Below, piece by piece: positions 23,232 to 34,975 of a stretch of 64,000 nt of DNA. Below the pieces are notes generated by a model. That model saw nothing but the letters and a program-made list of their open reading frames with translations. It had not been told where the DNA came from and ran no database searches. The stretch's first letter is position 1. Every line of letters begins with the position of its first letter. The DNA comes from Cordilura impudica (taxonomy: Eukaryota > Arthropoda > Insecta > Diptera > Scathophagidae), in NCBI GenBank assembly GCA_963682025.1, contig OY821520.1, positions 184,848,746 through 184,912,745 of the forward strand, read 5' to 3'. A program made the translations under genes and the position numbers.

Positions 23232-25898
23232 TCAAATATTACGCAAGAGAGATTTTTTAATTTTATGAATTGGGTCAGAAAATGAAAACAGATCATAATA
23301 ATCATTATACAATTTACACAGGACACGTAATGGATTAAAAAGTTCATAGTTAGATCTACAAAACGGTATTTTCAATGGTATATAATATCTTGTGACCCGA
23401 TTAGGAACGTTAAAATTTATTTCGTTAAGAAGAAAGCATGAATTTATTTCACCATTAATTAATTTTACCATAAATGTAATATTTAACATCATTCTTCTAG
23501 TTTGAAGTGTAGGAAGATCTATAAGTTTCAATCTGTGCTCATATTGTGGCAAATCAGTGTTATTACTCCAACCTAGGCCACGCAAAGCAAATAAAAGAAA
23601 TTGTTTCTGAACTGATTCGATACTATCACTATAACAAGAATAATTAGGTGACCACACAACAGATGCATACTCAAGGGTAGGCCTAACGAGGCAAGTAAAT
23701 AAACGTTTAGTAACATAAGGATCATCAAATTCCTTAGACCACCTTTTAATGAAACCCAAAAGAGATTTTGCCTAATTAACACAAGAATCGATATGTAAGT
23801 TAAATCGTAATCTATGGTCCAATAACACACCCAAATCAAGAAAATTTGTAACATTTTCAAGACATTTACTATCAATATAATAAACTGTAGGAATCAACGC
23901 TGCTTTAGTAAAGGATAACTTTTTACATTTCCTGAAATTTAAGGACATATTATTTACATTACACCAATCTGTCAGTCCTACCAAATCTTCCTGCAATAAT
24001 TTCGAAGTATCAATATTTTCAAATGACAAAAAGAGTTTAACATCATCTGCATACATTAATACTTTAGAAAAACGAACAACGGAAGGAAGGTCATTAAGGT
24101 ATAATACAAAAAGAACTGGACCCAAGTGAGTACCTTGTGGAACACCTGAAGTGACAGAAATAGAAAATGAAGAACAATTCCTAAAAACAACTTTCTGAGA
24201 TCTACCTTTCAAGTAAGACGATACCCACTTCAACAACCTAGGTGGGTAGCCCAAAGAATCAAGTTTAAATAATAAAAGTTCATGATGAACAGCATCAAAG
24301 GCTTTACTAAAATCAGTATAAATAACATCTGTCTGAAAATTATATGAAAAAGCTCTACATATGTGGGTAGACAGCTCAAGTAAGTTCGTCACTGTTGACC
24401 TATCCTTAACAAAACCTTGCTGGTAGGGAGATATTAAGTTACCCACCATATGTCTCAATCTGGCAGTAACAATCTTCTCAAACAATTTAGGTATAGCACT
24501 CAGCTTAGCAATGCCTCTGTAGTTATCAATACAACGCCTATTACCATTTTTATGAAGAGGTATAATAAAACTCTCCTTCCAATAAGTTGGAAAATATCCA
24601 GAAGAGAGAGAAGAATTGAACAATTTAGTGAGTGGAATGTATAGCTCATTAGCGCATTTTCTAAGAATAGATGATGGAATACCATCAGGACCAGGAACAT
24701 GAGAGAATTTCAAAGATTTTAAACTCTGTAAGACTTCACTCTCCGTTATGACTATGTCAGAAAAAACGTTAAAGGTTTTTATATTATAAGGATAGCCTGA
24801 ACTAAAACGACTATTGGCAGAGTATGTGCTCTGGAAAAAATTTGCAAATAAATTCGCAATTTCGACAGGCTTCGACGATTCCGTATCATTTAGTTTCATC
24901 GACGTAGGGAACCCACTAACTTTCCTCTTTGAGTTAACAAAATCGTAAAAACTCTTAGTATTTACCCTGAATTTCTGTTTGATTTTACTCAAATACTCAG
25001 AATAACACTTACGATTCATAACGTTATATTTATGTCTAACGATTAAGTAACACATGTAGCTAATTGAACAACCCTTTTTCTTGTATTTTTTAAACAGTCT
25101 ACTCTTTTCATTTCTAAGCTCCCTTAACTCCTTTGTAAACCATCGAGGACCTAAGTCAGAATCCTTTCTAACTACTAAAGGAACCGATACGGGAAAATAA
25201 GATTTTATAATGTTGTAAAAAATGCTTGTCAAATCGTCAAGATCACCATTGTTAGCCGGCCATATCGAATTAGATAGTCTGGTCTTTAATATATGAAAAT
25301 TCGTTCGGCAAAAATTAAAACTTTTTTTAATTTCTGGTATAGCAACTGAGTCTGAAATAATGCCTTCAAGGCAAATATCAAGAGTCGGATGATACTTATC
25401 CTCCGGACAAACAAAAGGAAAAGATCTATTGAGTGAAATATTAGTTGTATTTGAAAAAACAAGATCAAGTAGTCTTCGACTTGAATTATAGACATTATTG
25501 AACTGAAGAAGACAATAAATAAATAAATAAATAAATAAAAAAAAATCCCATGAAATATCCGGTAAATTAAAATCTCCTAAAACTAAAATAGTATCCATTG
25601 CACCCAGCTTACCAACTACATCACCTATCAATTTCATATGATCAAGATAAATTTTTGTTTCTGACTTCGGAGGGATATAAGAACAAGTGACATATACATG
25701 ATTTTTCAATGACGTCAAGTGAACACATAAAAATTCAATATCAAACTCACTGGAGAAATCAAAATTTATACACTCAGATGAAATTGAACAATGTACAGCT
25801 ATTAAAACACCACCACCGTCATTAACTGAACGATCCTTCCTGTATATCCCTAAAACTTGGAAAAGATCTAAAAATGGAGCTCTGAGTACACAGTTTTT
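23232..25898 (-). pseudogene. endonuclease-reverse transcriptase ORF2 with one nonsense codon
   Basis: One frame runs from about 25898 to 23232, broken only by TAG at 23772-23774. Endonuclease parts upstream of the Met at 25718 include a D-R-S-V-N-D-G-G-G-V block. Then come LGDFNLPDISW, LLDLVFSN, and RT blocks VPGPDGIPSSIL, YRGIAKLSAIPKLFE, TDFSKAFDAVHH, SGVPQGTHLGPVLF and YADD (24042-24053). After the stop the frame continues with SLLGFIKRWSKEFDDPYV and RPTLEYASVVWSP. Catalytic RT residues look intact. Between the DISW and LLQFNN blocks the endonuclease has a low-complexity insert encoded by an (AAAT)n microsatellite and seems to lack residues. With the truncated N-terminus, stop and insert, it is presumably inactive. 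Confidence 0.85.
25515..25548. repeat. (AAAT)n microsatellite inside the endonuclease frame
   Basis: An AAAT run followed by an A run lies in frame within the endonuclease domain and is translated on the minus strand as a Phe/Leu/Ile/Tyr-rich stretch. It replaces sequence expected between two conserved blocks, so a deletion or patch event is likely. Confidence 0.8.
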
Positions 25899-25910
25899 CT
25901 ATATACCATA

Positions 25911-26160
25911 TCGTCGTTCGTAAATTATTGTATTCTATATGTTTTTTTTTTTTTTGGTTAATCCCTGTTAAAGTTTAAATTACAAAAAACTGAACCGAAA
26001 AAATTGTTGCGACCTTCCTACCAAGGAAAGTACTAAAGTTTGTAATTTTTTCTGTAATAAAACCGTCTTTGGAAATGCTGCTAAGAGTAAGAACTCTTAG
26101 AACTTTAACAGGGATTATCCAAAACAAAACATATAGAACACAATAATTTACGAACGACGA
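25911..26160. mobile_element. 250-bp MITE with about 60-bp inverted repeats and TA duplication
   Basis: The left arm TCGTCGTTCGTAAATTATTG and the right arm ending CAATAATTTACGAACGACGA are inverted copies, and similarity continues inward to AATCCCTGTTAAAGTT / AACTTTAACAGGGATT. TA flanks both sides (25909-25910 and 26161-26162), the target duplication of the Tc1/mariner superfamily. The centre is about 120 bp and non-coding. It abuts the truncated end of the retrotransposon. Confidence 0.85.
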
Positions 26161-26163
26161 TAT

Positions 26164-26804
26164 CTAGTTTCACGTTAATATGGACTTATATTTTTTTAAT
26201 TTTGGTTGCTTTGTCGTTCGAAAACCAAATTTTTTGTAAATATTGGACTAATTATATTTTATTTTTTTTTTGTTAAGGCTTAATTAATAAAGCTATAGGA
26301 ATAATTATAAAATAAGTGGTAAAGTATACGTAAGGTGTGAACTAATATTTTATATACAATTATTCAAATTTTAGTCCTGAAAAATTAAAAGCAATTGTTT
26401 TCGTTTCTAGATATTGTCCTCCTCCATTTGATGTCCATGTTGTCGTAAGCTGATGGGCAGAAATATTTAAATACATTTTTAGAAATTTTTATGTCCTTCA
26501 AATTTTAAAGTCCTAGAAATATTAGGAAAGATCAAAAAAGAAAAACTAGCTAATAGAAAAATCAATTTTTTTTCAAGAGATTTTTTACATTTTCAATTAA
26601 TTTTCGGGACCTATGGAACCAATTTTGCTAATTTAAACAGTAACCTGCTTAGGATGTCAATGAATTATCGTCGCTAAAAATGTTCAACCCAACTCATCTA
26701 CTGAGAACGGGATCGCGAATACACAGATAGGTAGACGAATATCGCTATTTCCGCTTATCATAAGGATCCAGATTTTTTCTCTAATTATTACAAATGATAT
26801 GACA

Positions 26805-26835
<31 letters not shown>

Positions 26836-28430
26836 CATCTGCACACTTTTGTAGAATATTAAATTACCAAAAACTTAGCAAATGAAGAAAATCTACTATA
26901 GTGAAATGCCATGAGATATATAGGATTATTTTGAAGTGAAAGTAAATAATAAAACTACAGAAAGCAAAATTTTAATCGCAGTAAGTTTGCAACCATGTGG
27001 AAAGGATTTAAACTGCGTCAACAAAACCAAAACAATAAATTTTTTTCGTAAACAAACTGCAATAATCGACAAAATTCAAATTGATAAAAATAATTTTTAG
27101 AATACAATTTGTATCTGATCAAAAAATCATTTCAAATCTAAAACTATAAAGATACTTCTGTAGATTTTTTGTTCATGAATGAAGATAAAAAAAAATTTTT
27201 TGCGAGTAGTTTGAAGATTTAGACTTCATTATAGCCCTTTTTAATGGCAAAAAGGTCCCCTAAAACGGGCGTTTCAAGGGCTACAATGAGTTCGTACGCA
27301 CAGAAAACATATTCACTTTACCAACCGAATGCTAATAACCGATTTTCGGGTTCACGATGATAACAAATCTATTGCCTTAACAGTAAATATTTTATCTTAA
27401 TAGAAAATTTACAGATGATTTCAAATTTCTGTTGATACAATCGAATATACAGTTCTTCCACTTTAGCTCAATTCGGTTGGCAAATATTTTTTCTATATAA
27501 TTTCAAAGAAATTTATGCTATACATGAGGATAGACTTACCTCATGCATATTTTCGAAAAATAGCATATCACCAATAGTATCTATATTTTTTTTTCCATGC
27601 AAATGCAATTAAGCTATAAAGAAATTACCAAAAAATCTCTTAGTCTATTCCTGCGTTATGTTAACGTCACAGTTTATAAATAAATTAATTTAAATAACAC
27701 CACTACGATTGTGTTAGTTCATTATAAAGACAAATTTTAAAATCATAAATCATAATCAACTTTAATATAATTTTTCATTAATTCTAAATTTATATGAGCA
27801 ATTGGAAATATTCGTAAAACAGGTTAACATGCAAACATGTAATAAGTCTCCCTATTATTAAACCCGAAAATCAGTTATATACGATTATATTTTGCTATTC
27901 CTTTTTAGTCAGGGATATGCGTGCCTGTTGATTTACCTTAAGGCAGGGGGTATAAATTATGAATAAATTTCATTACCAATCTAATCTCCTTGTGGGAGGA
28001 GAGGCAAACTAGTTGTTTACCAACACAAATGAGAAAAAGTAAAACTAATCAGTTATTGTTTTGGGGGGGGGCGGAAATATTGTAATGAAAAAAGGGTCTA
28101 CTAGTCAGACATATCGTAAATGAAAATAAACGAATTTAGCAGCAAATTGAAGATGTTGTTACGAATTTTGTTTTTAAGTTTAAAAAAATAAGTGAAAAAC
28201 CTAATAGATATGAGGTTTCTTTATTAAATTCAATCTCTTTCAGTAAACTTAACACTTACTGATTCCGTAACGATTAAACTTAACACTTACTGATTCAACC
28301 AGAGATTTCACCTAGTACTCAAACATAAGCCAAAAGGTTTTTTTTTTGTAGATTAGGGCATTTGGGGATAAAATTGACCAAAATAAGGAAAAGTGGTGCC
28401 ATTTGCATTTTCTTGAGAAAATCGTCTAGA
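26164..28430. other. unassigned AT-rich DNA
   Basis: Contains a (TA)n microsatellite at 26809-26835, a diverged copy at 26372-26492 of DNA seen at 22054-22165, a G run near 28063, and a 21-bp direct repeat (AAACTTAACACTTACTGATT at about 28249 and 28276). No coding similarity seen. Confidence 0.45.
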
Positions 28431-31400
28431 TATATGAATTCTAATAATACGGTAATATCATTTTAAAAAAGTACCTTATGTTAAGAATGTATATATTCTT
28501 AAACAAGTTACTTTTGTTTAAACAAAAGTCTTTTTTATTAAAATATATAAAAAAAATACATTTTGTATCAAAAAGTTCCTTTAGTTATAAAAAGTACCTT
28601 TACATACAAAAAGTACCTTCTATTACAAAAATTACTTTGTTAAAAATAAAGTTTATTTTAAAAAAGAATCTATTCATAAAACGTACCTTTTCTTAAATAT
28701 ATAAATTTTCTTTAAAAAATAGCATTTATTTAAAAGGTTCACCCTTTCAAAAAGTCTCTTGTCTTACGATAGAATATTTTCTTAAAAATTTACTTTTTCT
28801 TTAAAAGGGAAATTAAAAGAAATCCCTTATTTGAAAATAGTACATTTTCTCTCAAATAAATATTTCTTAAAAAATTATATTTTCTTAAAAACGTACATTT
28901 TATAAACGGTACCTAAAAAGACTGTTCTTAAAAGAGTACCTTATTTTAAAAAAGTATTTTTTTTAATACCCATTTTTTATAAAAAATATTTGTTAAAAAC
29001 CATCTCTTCTAAAAAAATTTTAAAATGTATCTTTCCTTAAAAAAAGTATTTTTTCTAAAAAAAAAAAGTATTTTTAAAGTACCTTTTCTTAAAAAAAAAA
29101 AGTACATATTGTTTTTAAGTATCTTTTCTTAAAAAAGTACCATCTGTTAAAAAGTACATTTTCTTAAAAACGAACCGTTTCTTAAAAAATATAATTTTTT
29201 TTTTAATTCTTTCTTTTAACCCATACTCTCTGTCTGTATGTCGTGAGGCAACCCCATTACCCTATTCCAATTGATCGGAAAGTTGGCCAATAGCCTTGTT
29301 GTGACTACAGATTAATTTTGGGGTAGTCATTTCATTTCCCCTCATCCGATCGATCTGAAACTTGGTCCATACACTCGCTGTGAAAAAAATATTAACTCTG
29401 ACTTAGTCACTCACAGTCACGCATGGCCACGCACAGTCACGGAGACATTTAAAATGGATTTCCCCTCATCCAATCAATCTGAAACTTGGTCGATATACTT
29501 GATGTAAAGAAAGATTAACTTCGACATAGTCATGCACAGTCACGCATAGTCAGGCACAGTCACGGAGAGATTAAAACCTCACTTTCCCTCATCGGATCGA
29601 TCTGAAACTTTGTCTATAGACTTGTTGTGTCCAAAGAATAATTTTAAAATAGTCACGCAAAGTCACACTCAGTCACGGGGAGATTCAAAACTCATACGCA
29701 TAAGGAAAGAAAGTGTTTTAATAAAAACTTTGTTTTTATGGGTTAGGTTTTTTAAAGAAGTTCTTTTAAATATTTACTTTTCATAAAAAATGCTTCTTCT
29801 GAAAAAGTATATTTTGTTAAAAAAAAACTTTTTCTGTATATTTTGTTAAAAAAGTTTCTTTTCTTTAAAAATTCCTTTTCTTCAAAAGTAAATTTTCTTT
29901 TAAAAGTACCTTTCCTCAAATATATAAATTTTCTTTTCAAAAAATAGCTTTCGTTTCAAATGTGCATCTTTTAAAAGGAGCTAGTCTTAAATTAGAAAAT
30001 TTTCTTAAAAATTTACTTTTTCTGATAAACGTAAATTTAGCAAAACAATTCCTATTTAGAAAATAGTACTTTTTCTTTAAAAGGCCTTTTCTTAAAAAAG
30101 TATCCTTTCATAAATAAGAACCTTTTCTTGAAAACCATCTCGTAAAAAGTTACATTCTCTTAAAGAATGACATTTTTCTATGGAGTATTTAAAAAGAACT
30201 GTCTCTTAAAAGTACTATTTTGCAAAATATTTTTTTCAAAATAGCTTTTTAAAAAAAATTTAACTTTTCTTAAAACTTTACGTATTCTTAAAAATTTACC
30301 TTTACTTTAAAAAGTATATTTTTGAAATGTATCCTTCTTAGAAAAGTATTCTTAATGAAGTAGTTAAAAAAGTACAATTTCTTAAAAAGTACCCCATCCG
30401 CAAAAAGCTAAATTTTAATAAAAAGTACCCTTTCTTACACATGTACGTTTTCATCAAAAAAGTATCTTTTCTTAATACACATTTCTTCTATAAGTACCTT
30501 GTCTTAAAAAAATTTTATTTTCTTAAAAAATTATCTTTTCTTAAAAAAGTAAATTCTCTTAAAAAAGCAAATTTCGTAAAAAAGTATATTTTCTGAATAT
30601 GTTTCTAGGTTAACAAAATTTACTCCTTAAAAATGTACCAAAAAAATAAATTTTTTTCAAAATGGACCTTTTATTAGTAAACTATGTTTTCTTCAAAAGT
30701 ATGATGCCTTTTCTCAAATAAGTAAATTTTCTTAAAAAAGAACCTTTACTTTAAAATTACATTTTCATACAAAAGTAACTTTTCTTAAAGAAATCCTTTT
30801 TTAAAAGTACCATTTCTTAAGAAACTACCTTCACTTAAAAAGTATTTTTTTACGTATCTTTTCTTAGGGAAATTAATTTTCTTAAAATGTAAATTTTTTT
30901 TAAAAATTACCTTTTTTAAAAAATAAAATTTTCTCTCTTAAAAAATAAAATTTTTTAAAAAAGCACATTTTGCGAAAATTTTTATGTTCTTTAAAAAAAA
31001 CTATTTAGATACTTACCAAAGAGTATATTTTCTTCAAAAAAAACATTTTGTTGTTGAAGAATATTTTTTTGAAAAGTATCTTTTCTTAAAAGTGTATGCT
31101 AACTTTTCTTAAAAAAGTAACTTCTCTTAAAAAAATAGCTTTACTTAAAAAGTACTTTTACGTACCAAAGTATCTTTTCTTAAACAAATACTTTTTCTAA
31201 GTACCCTTTCTTAAGAAACTACTTTCTTAAAAAGAAAATTTTCTTAAAAAATTAACTTTTCTATGAAAATACGTTTTTTTAAAGGTGTACATGTAAAAAC
31301 AAAGACTTTTTCTGAAATTGATTATTTTCTTTTAAAAAAATAAATTTTCTTCAAAAAGCAAAAAACAATTGTTAGTAAAAAATATAACTTTGATTCAAAA

Positions 31401-31670
31401 GATATCTTTACTTAAAAGCATCTTTTCTTGGAAAAGTACCTTTCCTTAACGAAATACTTATTCTTAACAAAGTAGTTTTTCTTAGGAAACTACCTTTACT
31501 ATAAAGTAAATTTTGTTTAAAAAAAAGTTTCTTTTCTTAGAGGAATGAACTTTAAGAATATTTTCTTAAATATTTACCTTTTGCGAAAAAATTTCTTTTG
31601 TTAAAAAGTATGTTTTGCTAAAAAAAAAAGCGAAAGGACACCTTTTTTAAAAAAAACGTTTTGTGTTGCT
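28431..31670. repeat. degenerate 17-18-bp array, consensus about TTTTCTTAAAAAAGTACC
   Basis: Over about 2.7 kb (excluding an insertion at about 29200-29752) the sequence repeats a word like TTTTCTTAAAAAAGTACC every 17-18 bp with many substitutions and A/T-run indels. Read on the plus strand the word keeps one orientation throughout. There is no coding meaning: frames such as 72 codons at 28478 are Lys/Phe-rich translations of the repeat. I do not recognise it as a known satellite. Confidence 0.85.
29200..29752 (-). mobile_element. GACA-ended element with CGTGACT minisatellite, short copy
   Basis: This interrupts the 17-18-bp array. On the minus strand it begins AACCCATAAAAACAAAG then TTTTTATTAAAAC, contains about four blocks with AAGTTTCAGATCGATCGGAT and decamers like CGTGACTGTG, and ends near ACAGACAGAGAGTATG and GTTAAAAGAAAGAATT. 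Order and ends match the larger plus-strand copy at 36801-37922, so both derive from one dispersed element. No protein is encoded. Confidence 0.78.
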
Positions 31671-32815
31671 TTACAATAAGAGGACAATGGACTAATTTTC
31701 AAAGAAGTCTAGGTTATTTATGTGGCCCGAAATACAGATGTGTAACAAAAGAATGAGTACGTGGGCCATATACACAACCAAAACTGATCCGAAATGAAGT
31801 TAATTAATCACTTGAACTCACTGAGAACATGTTACATTATGTAGTAGACTAATTTAATTCCTACATTAGGTTCATAGTAAGAAAGTTAATTTATTAACTC
31901 TTTTAACATCTTCAAGAAAACCAATTCAACAAAATACTAAGTATTTAATGTTTTAAACACAACGTCAAACAAATTAAAAATATAATGCTTATGTTCTAAA
32001 AAGATATTGTAATAATGCCTAAATTACTCTTCTCTATATGGGGAGTATGCTCGTAGAGTTGAAAACATCTTCATAGCAGGGTGGCATAATACAAAAAGCA
32101 GAGCGGCAGGAAAACCCATAAACATTAGCGCGATATAAATAATGCAACGGATTAAGTTGTTATGAAATTAAAATGAAAAATATTTAGGGTTATCACAGCA
32201 TAGAAACCTGCAACTGTGGTGTTCATAATCCCTCGAATATTAAATTAAAGGATACCAAAAGTGATTTCAATGAAAAATTTGAATCGTTGTCTAATTAAAC
32301 TCAGTTGACTCCCAGAAATGATCATTAGATTTTCATAAAACATCAATTGCCTTTTAGAAATTATCAAATGTATTTCAGAAAATACCAATGTATTTCAGAA
32401 ATTATCAAATATATTTCAGAGAGTGTCAAATGTGTTGCAGAACTCAGCAAATGTATTTCAGAAATTATCATGGACTGGAAAACAAACTAACAAAGACCTT
32501 CATTTATTAATCAGATGAAATATAAAAACCCGGACAGCAATCGAGAATAAAAATTTGGCTGTATACGTGACATTTGAATTTGAAGACATCCTTTTACAAA
32601 TATGGTGTTGTACTTAAAAAATATGTTTATTTATCGCGTTATGACTATTTTTTTAATTCAATTGATATTCTCTTAAATTCAATTAATATTTTCTGAAATA
32701 CATTTGATACTTTCTAAAATAGATTTGATAATTTCTGGAATATAGTTGATAATTTTCAAAATCAATTGGAAGTGTTATATTAAGCATATTTTTGCACTCT
32801 GACATAACCTGTTAC
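31671..32815. repeat. unassigned DNA with inverted TTTCAGAAATTATCAAAT minisatellites
   Basis: 31671-32325 shows nothing recognisable. At about 32335-32475 the word TATTTCAGAAATTATCAAAT repeats about six times, and at about 32655-32770 the inverse word TTTCTGAAATACATTTGAT repeats about five times, so the two blocks could fold back on each other. The same inverse word recurs at 38405-38465, followed there and here by CAATTGGAA and AGCATATTTTT or GGCATATTTTT. Confidence 0.6.
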
Positions 32816-33545
32816 GAGTCGATTTAGTGATGACCGTCTGTCTGTCCATTTGTTCGTCTGTGTATGTTACGATAGAAATTATTTTTTTATTTTCCCAAAT
32901 AAAATACTAAGAATAATTTTACTCTTTCACAGTTAACGAATTATGGCTCCTAGTTAAGAGCAAAAGTGAAACGTTGGCTGATGTTTGTCCGTCTTCTTTA
33001 AATAACACACCAAAATATGGAATTTCCATTGTTTTGACTCGATATCGAATGCGGCGATTTGGCCGCAGATCGCAAATCTGAATATATTTTGATTAACTTT
33101 GGTATATACACTTCTGTCGGCCATAGGATGAACGCTATTGAAATTTGGGTTCCCTACGAGATCCAAAGATAAACGAGGTCCAAATTATCATATAGATCTC
33201 CGTTAAATTTGGTTTATGTGTGTTCATTACACTCATTAACTAGCAGTCCAAAAATAAACCCTGTAGGAAAATTCTGATTCTTAGCTCCCATATAAAGCTG
33301 ATTCCTCTTCTACACTAAATCTATTAAAGAACAAAAATATTGCGCAGATTTTTCTCGAAATTGGTTTGTATATTTTATTGACTTTACTAAATATGACCAG
33401 GCAAGGTCTATTTTTTGACCTCTTCCTCACATAAATATAGCATCCGATATGAACTTGGCAAACAAATTTCTAAAAAAAAAAACCCTACAATTTTGTTTAT
33501 GCTTATTTTCTATATCCAATTAGTTGGAACTAAGACCCTTTATTT
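32816..33545 (+). mobile_element. HINE/DINE-1-like repeat, old rearranged copy
   Basis: A (GTCY)n scrap lies at 32837-32870. The inner region of the family can be followed from about 33060 (GCAGATCGCAAATCTGAATA) to about 33543 (CCAATTAGTTGGAACTAAGA). The subterminal repeats and 3' palindrome are missing. Divergence from copies D to G is high and there are indels, so it is among the oldest copies. Confidence 0.7.
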
Positions 33546-33799
33546 AACACATCTCGCGCCAGGCCCCAAAATCCTAATTCACTCATTCGGGGCAATTTTT
33601 TTTTTTTTTTTTTTTTAACATTCTGGTTAGGTTTACTTATTGTATATTTGAAAACAAAATGTGAAAAATTTCACTTTTTCATGGTTTTTCAGCAACTTTT
33701 TAAGTAAAATTACTTCCTACGGCCGCGTGATCACCGGTGCACATTTAAAATTTTTTTCTTTCTTTATTGTTTTAGACGAATTACTTCAGCTAATTTGAA

Positions 33800-34975
33800 A
33801 AAGAAATAAAAGATGTCAAGGAAAGAACTTAGTGATAAAGAGATAAATGAAACTTTGAATGCTGATCTCTCTCTGATCTGTCAGATTTTGGTGACTTAGA
33901 AGATATTGATAATGTTGATAGAGACACGGATTACATTTCTTCTATGATGATGAAGAGTCAGATGTGATGAAGAGTCAGATGTAGAATTTGTTCCGCCCCC
34001 TTCCGCGAGCGTGGACAAATAATATGCATCACAGTACCACCTCCATTTGCATGCGACGATTCTCAAGAAATACTAGACAATCTGATAACAGCTAGACAAT
34101 CCTCACGTTCTGCTAAACTGTCAACATCTCGTTGATCCAACATCCCTTCACCAGATTTCAGCTCAAGATCATCAACATCTCGTTTATTCAACATCTTTCT
34201 ACCAGATTTTAGTTTAACGCCATCAACATCTCGTGTTCTTGAGGTGCAAGTGGATGTCCCGGACAATATTTTTGATGAAAATAATATAAATCCGGGTATA
34301 TCAGAAGCAGTTTTTGAGTCAGTATGGCAATCAGTGGAAAGGGAAAGAAATACATGTGCAGATGTATTACTTGGAACGATGTAATAATTGGACTATTGGT
34401 CATTGAAACCAATAAATGTGCGGCGCAAATTCTGGCAGAAACCTCACTTCCTAACGCTAGAGTCGAAAAGTGGATTGGTCTTGTGGATGGGACTTGTGCC
34501 ATTACGACATCTATGAGATTATTGGTTGAATGATCCTATTTCTAAAATTGGTATTTCAAAAGTAATGAACAGAAACCGATTTGAGTTGCTGTTATCTAAT
34601 TTCCATCTTTGCAACAATGAAGAACAAACTCCGATGTCTTACCGGGTATTCAAACTACAGAAGTTTCTCATTCTTCTTCAAAGAAAATATCAGACATCAT
34701 ATATGTACTCCCGAAGAGTAATCCTGCATCGATGAAAGTAATGTACCCCTTTAGACAATACATACTCAATAAGAGGTATAAGTATGGCATAAAGTTATTC
34801 AAACTAATGTTCGACTACAACAGCATATTCGCCATACTTGCACCGGACTATAAAATGGTACAAACAATTAGCTTTCCATCTTTCCATCACTGCAACAACT
34901 GTTGTCAAAAAAGTCAACAACAAAAAAATGCCAATTAAAAATTTCAAAGAAAAACTAGTGAGATATTTTTTATTA
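33800..34975 (+). pseudogene. piggyBac-like transposase relic
   Basis: Starting at ATG 33814 (MSRKELSDKEIN) the sequence encodes an acidic leader, then, across frameshifts, blocks typical of piggyBac transposases: ARVEKWIGLVDG-like scraps, then NDPISKIGISKVMNRNRFEL and LSNFHLCNN at 34526-34625, and PFRQYILNKRYKYGIKLFKL at about 34747-34810. Close to the end NKKMPIKNFKEKLVRYF resembles the C-terminal segment. The DDD catalytic region is not intact, and stops plus an internal deletion are evident. TTAA-flanked ends were not identified. PiggyBac enzymes move DNA by cut-and-paste into TTAA. This copy is dead. Confidence 0.78.

Larger units (their letters stand above)
22157..25898 (-). mobile_element. 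CR1/LOA-like non-LTR retrotransposon, 5'-truncated
   Basis: On the minus strand the element runs from partway into the endonuclease at about 25898, through a nearly complete endonuclease-RT frame ending at 23232, a repetitive 1 kb 3' untranslated region, and a (TAAA)n tail at 22157-22216. Short-repeat tails in place of poly(A) are typical of several CR1/LOA/I-like clades. The 5' end is lost close to a MITE at 25911. Only one stop codon interrupts the ORF, so the copy is young relative to the other relics. Clade assignment is tentative. Confidence 0.82.

Noticed and set aside
22949..23347. 132-codon minus-strand frame with a repeated D-V-P-D-Q-F motif
   Set aside because: It is a translation of the ACATCAGGA minisatellite in a retrotransposon 3' UTR and overlaps the true ORF2 end.
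28155..28300. Possible small LTR: TGTTACGAATT start and GATTCCGTAAC end
   Set aside because: Too short for an LTR, no primer-binding site, polypurine tract or gag-pol relic nearby; the repeated AAACTTAACACTTACTGATT is only a 21-bp duplication.
28478..29940. Lys/Phe-rich frames of 60-72 codons
   Set aside because: Direct translations of the 17-18-bp AT-rich array.
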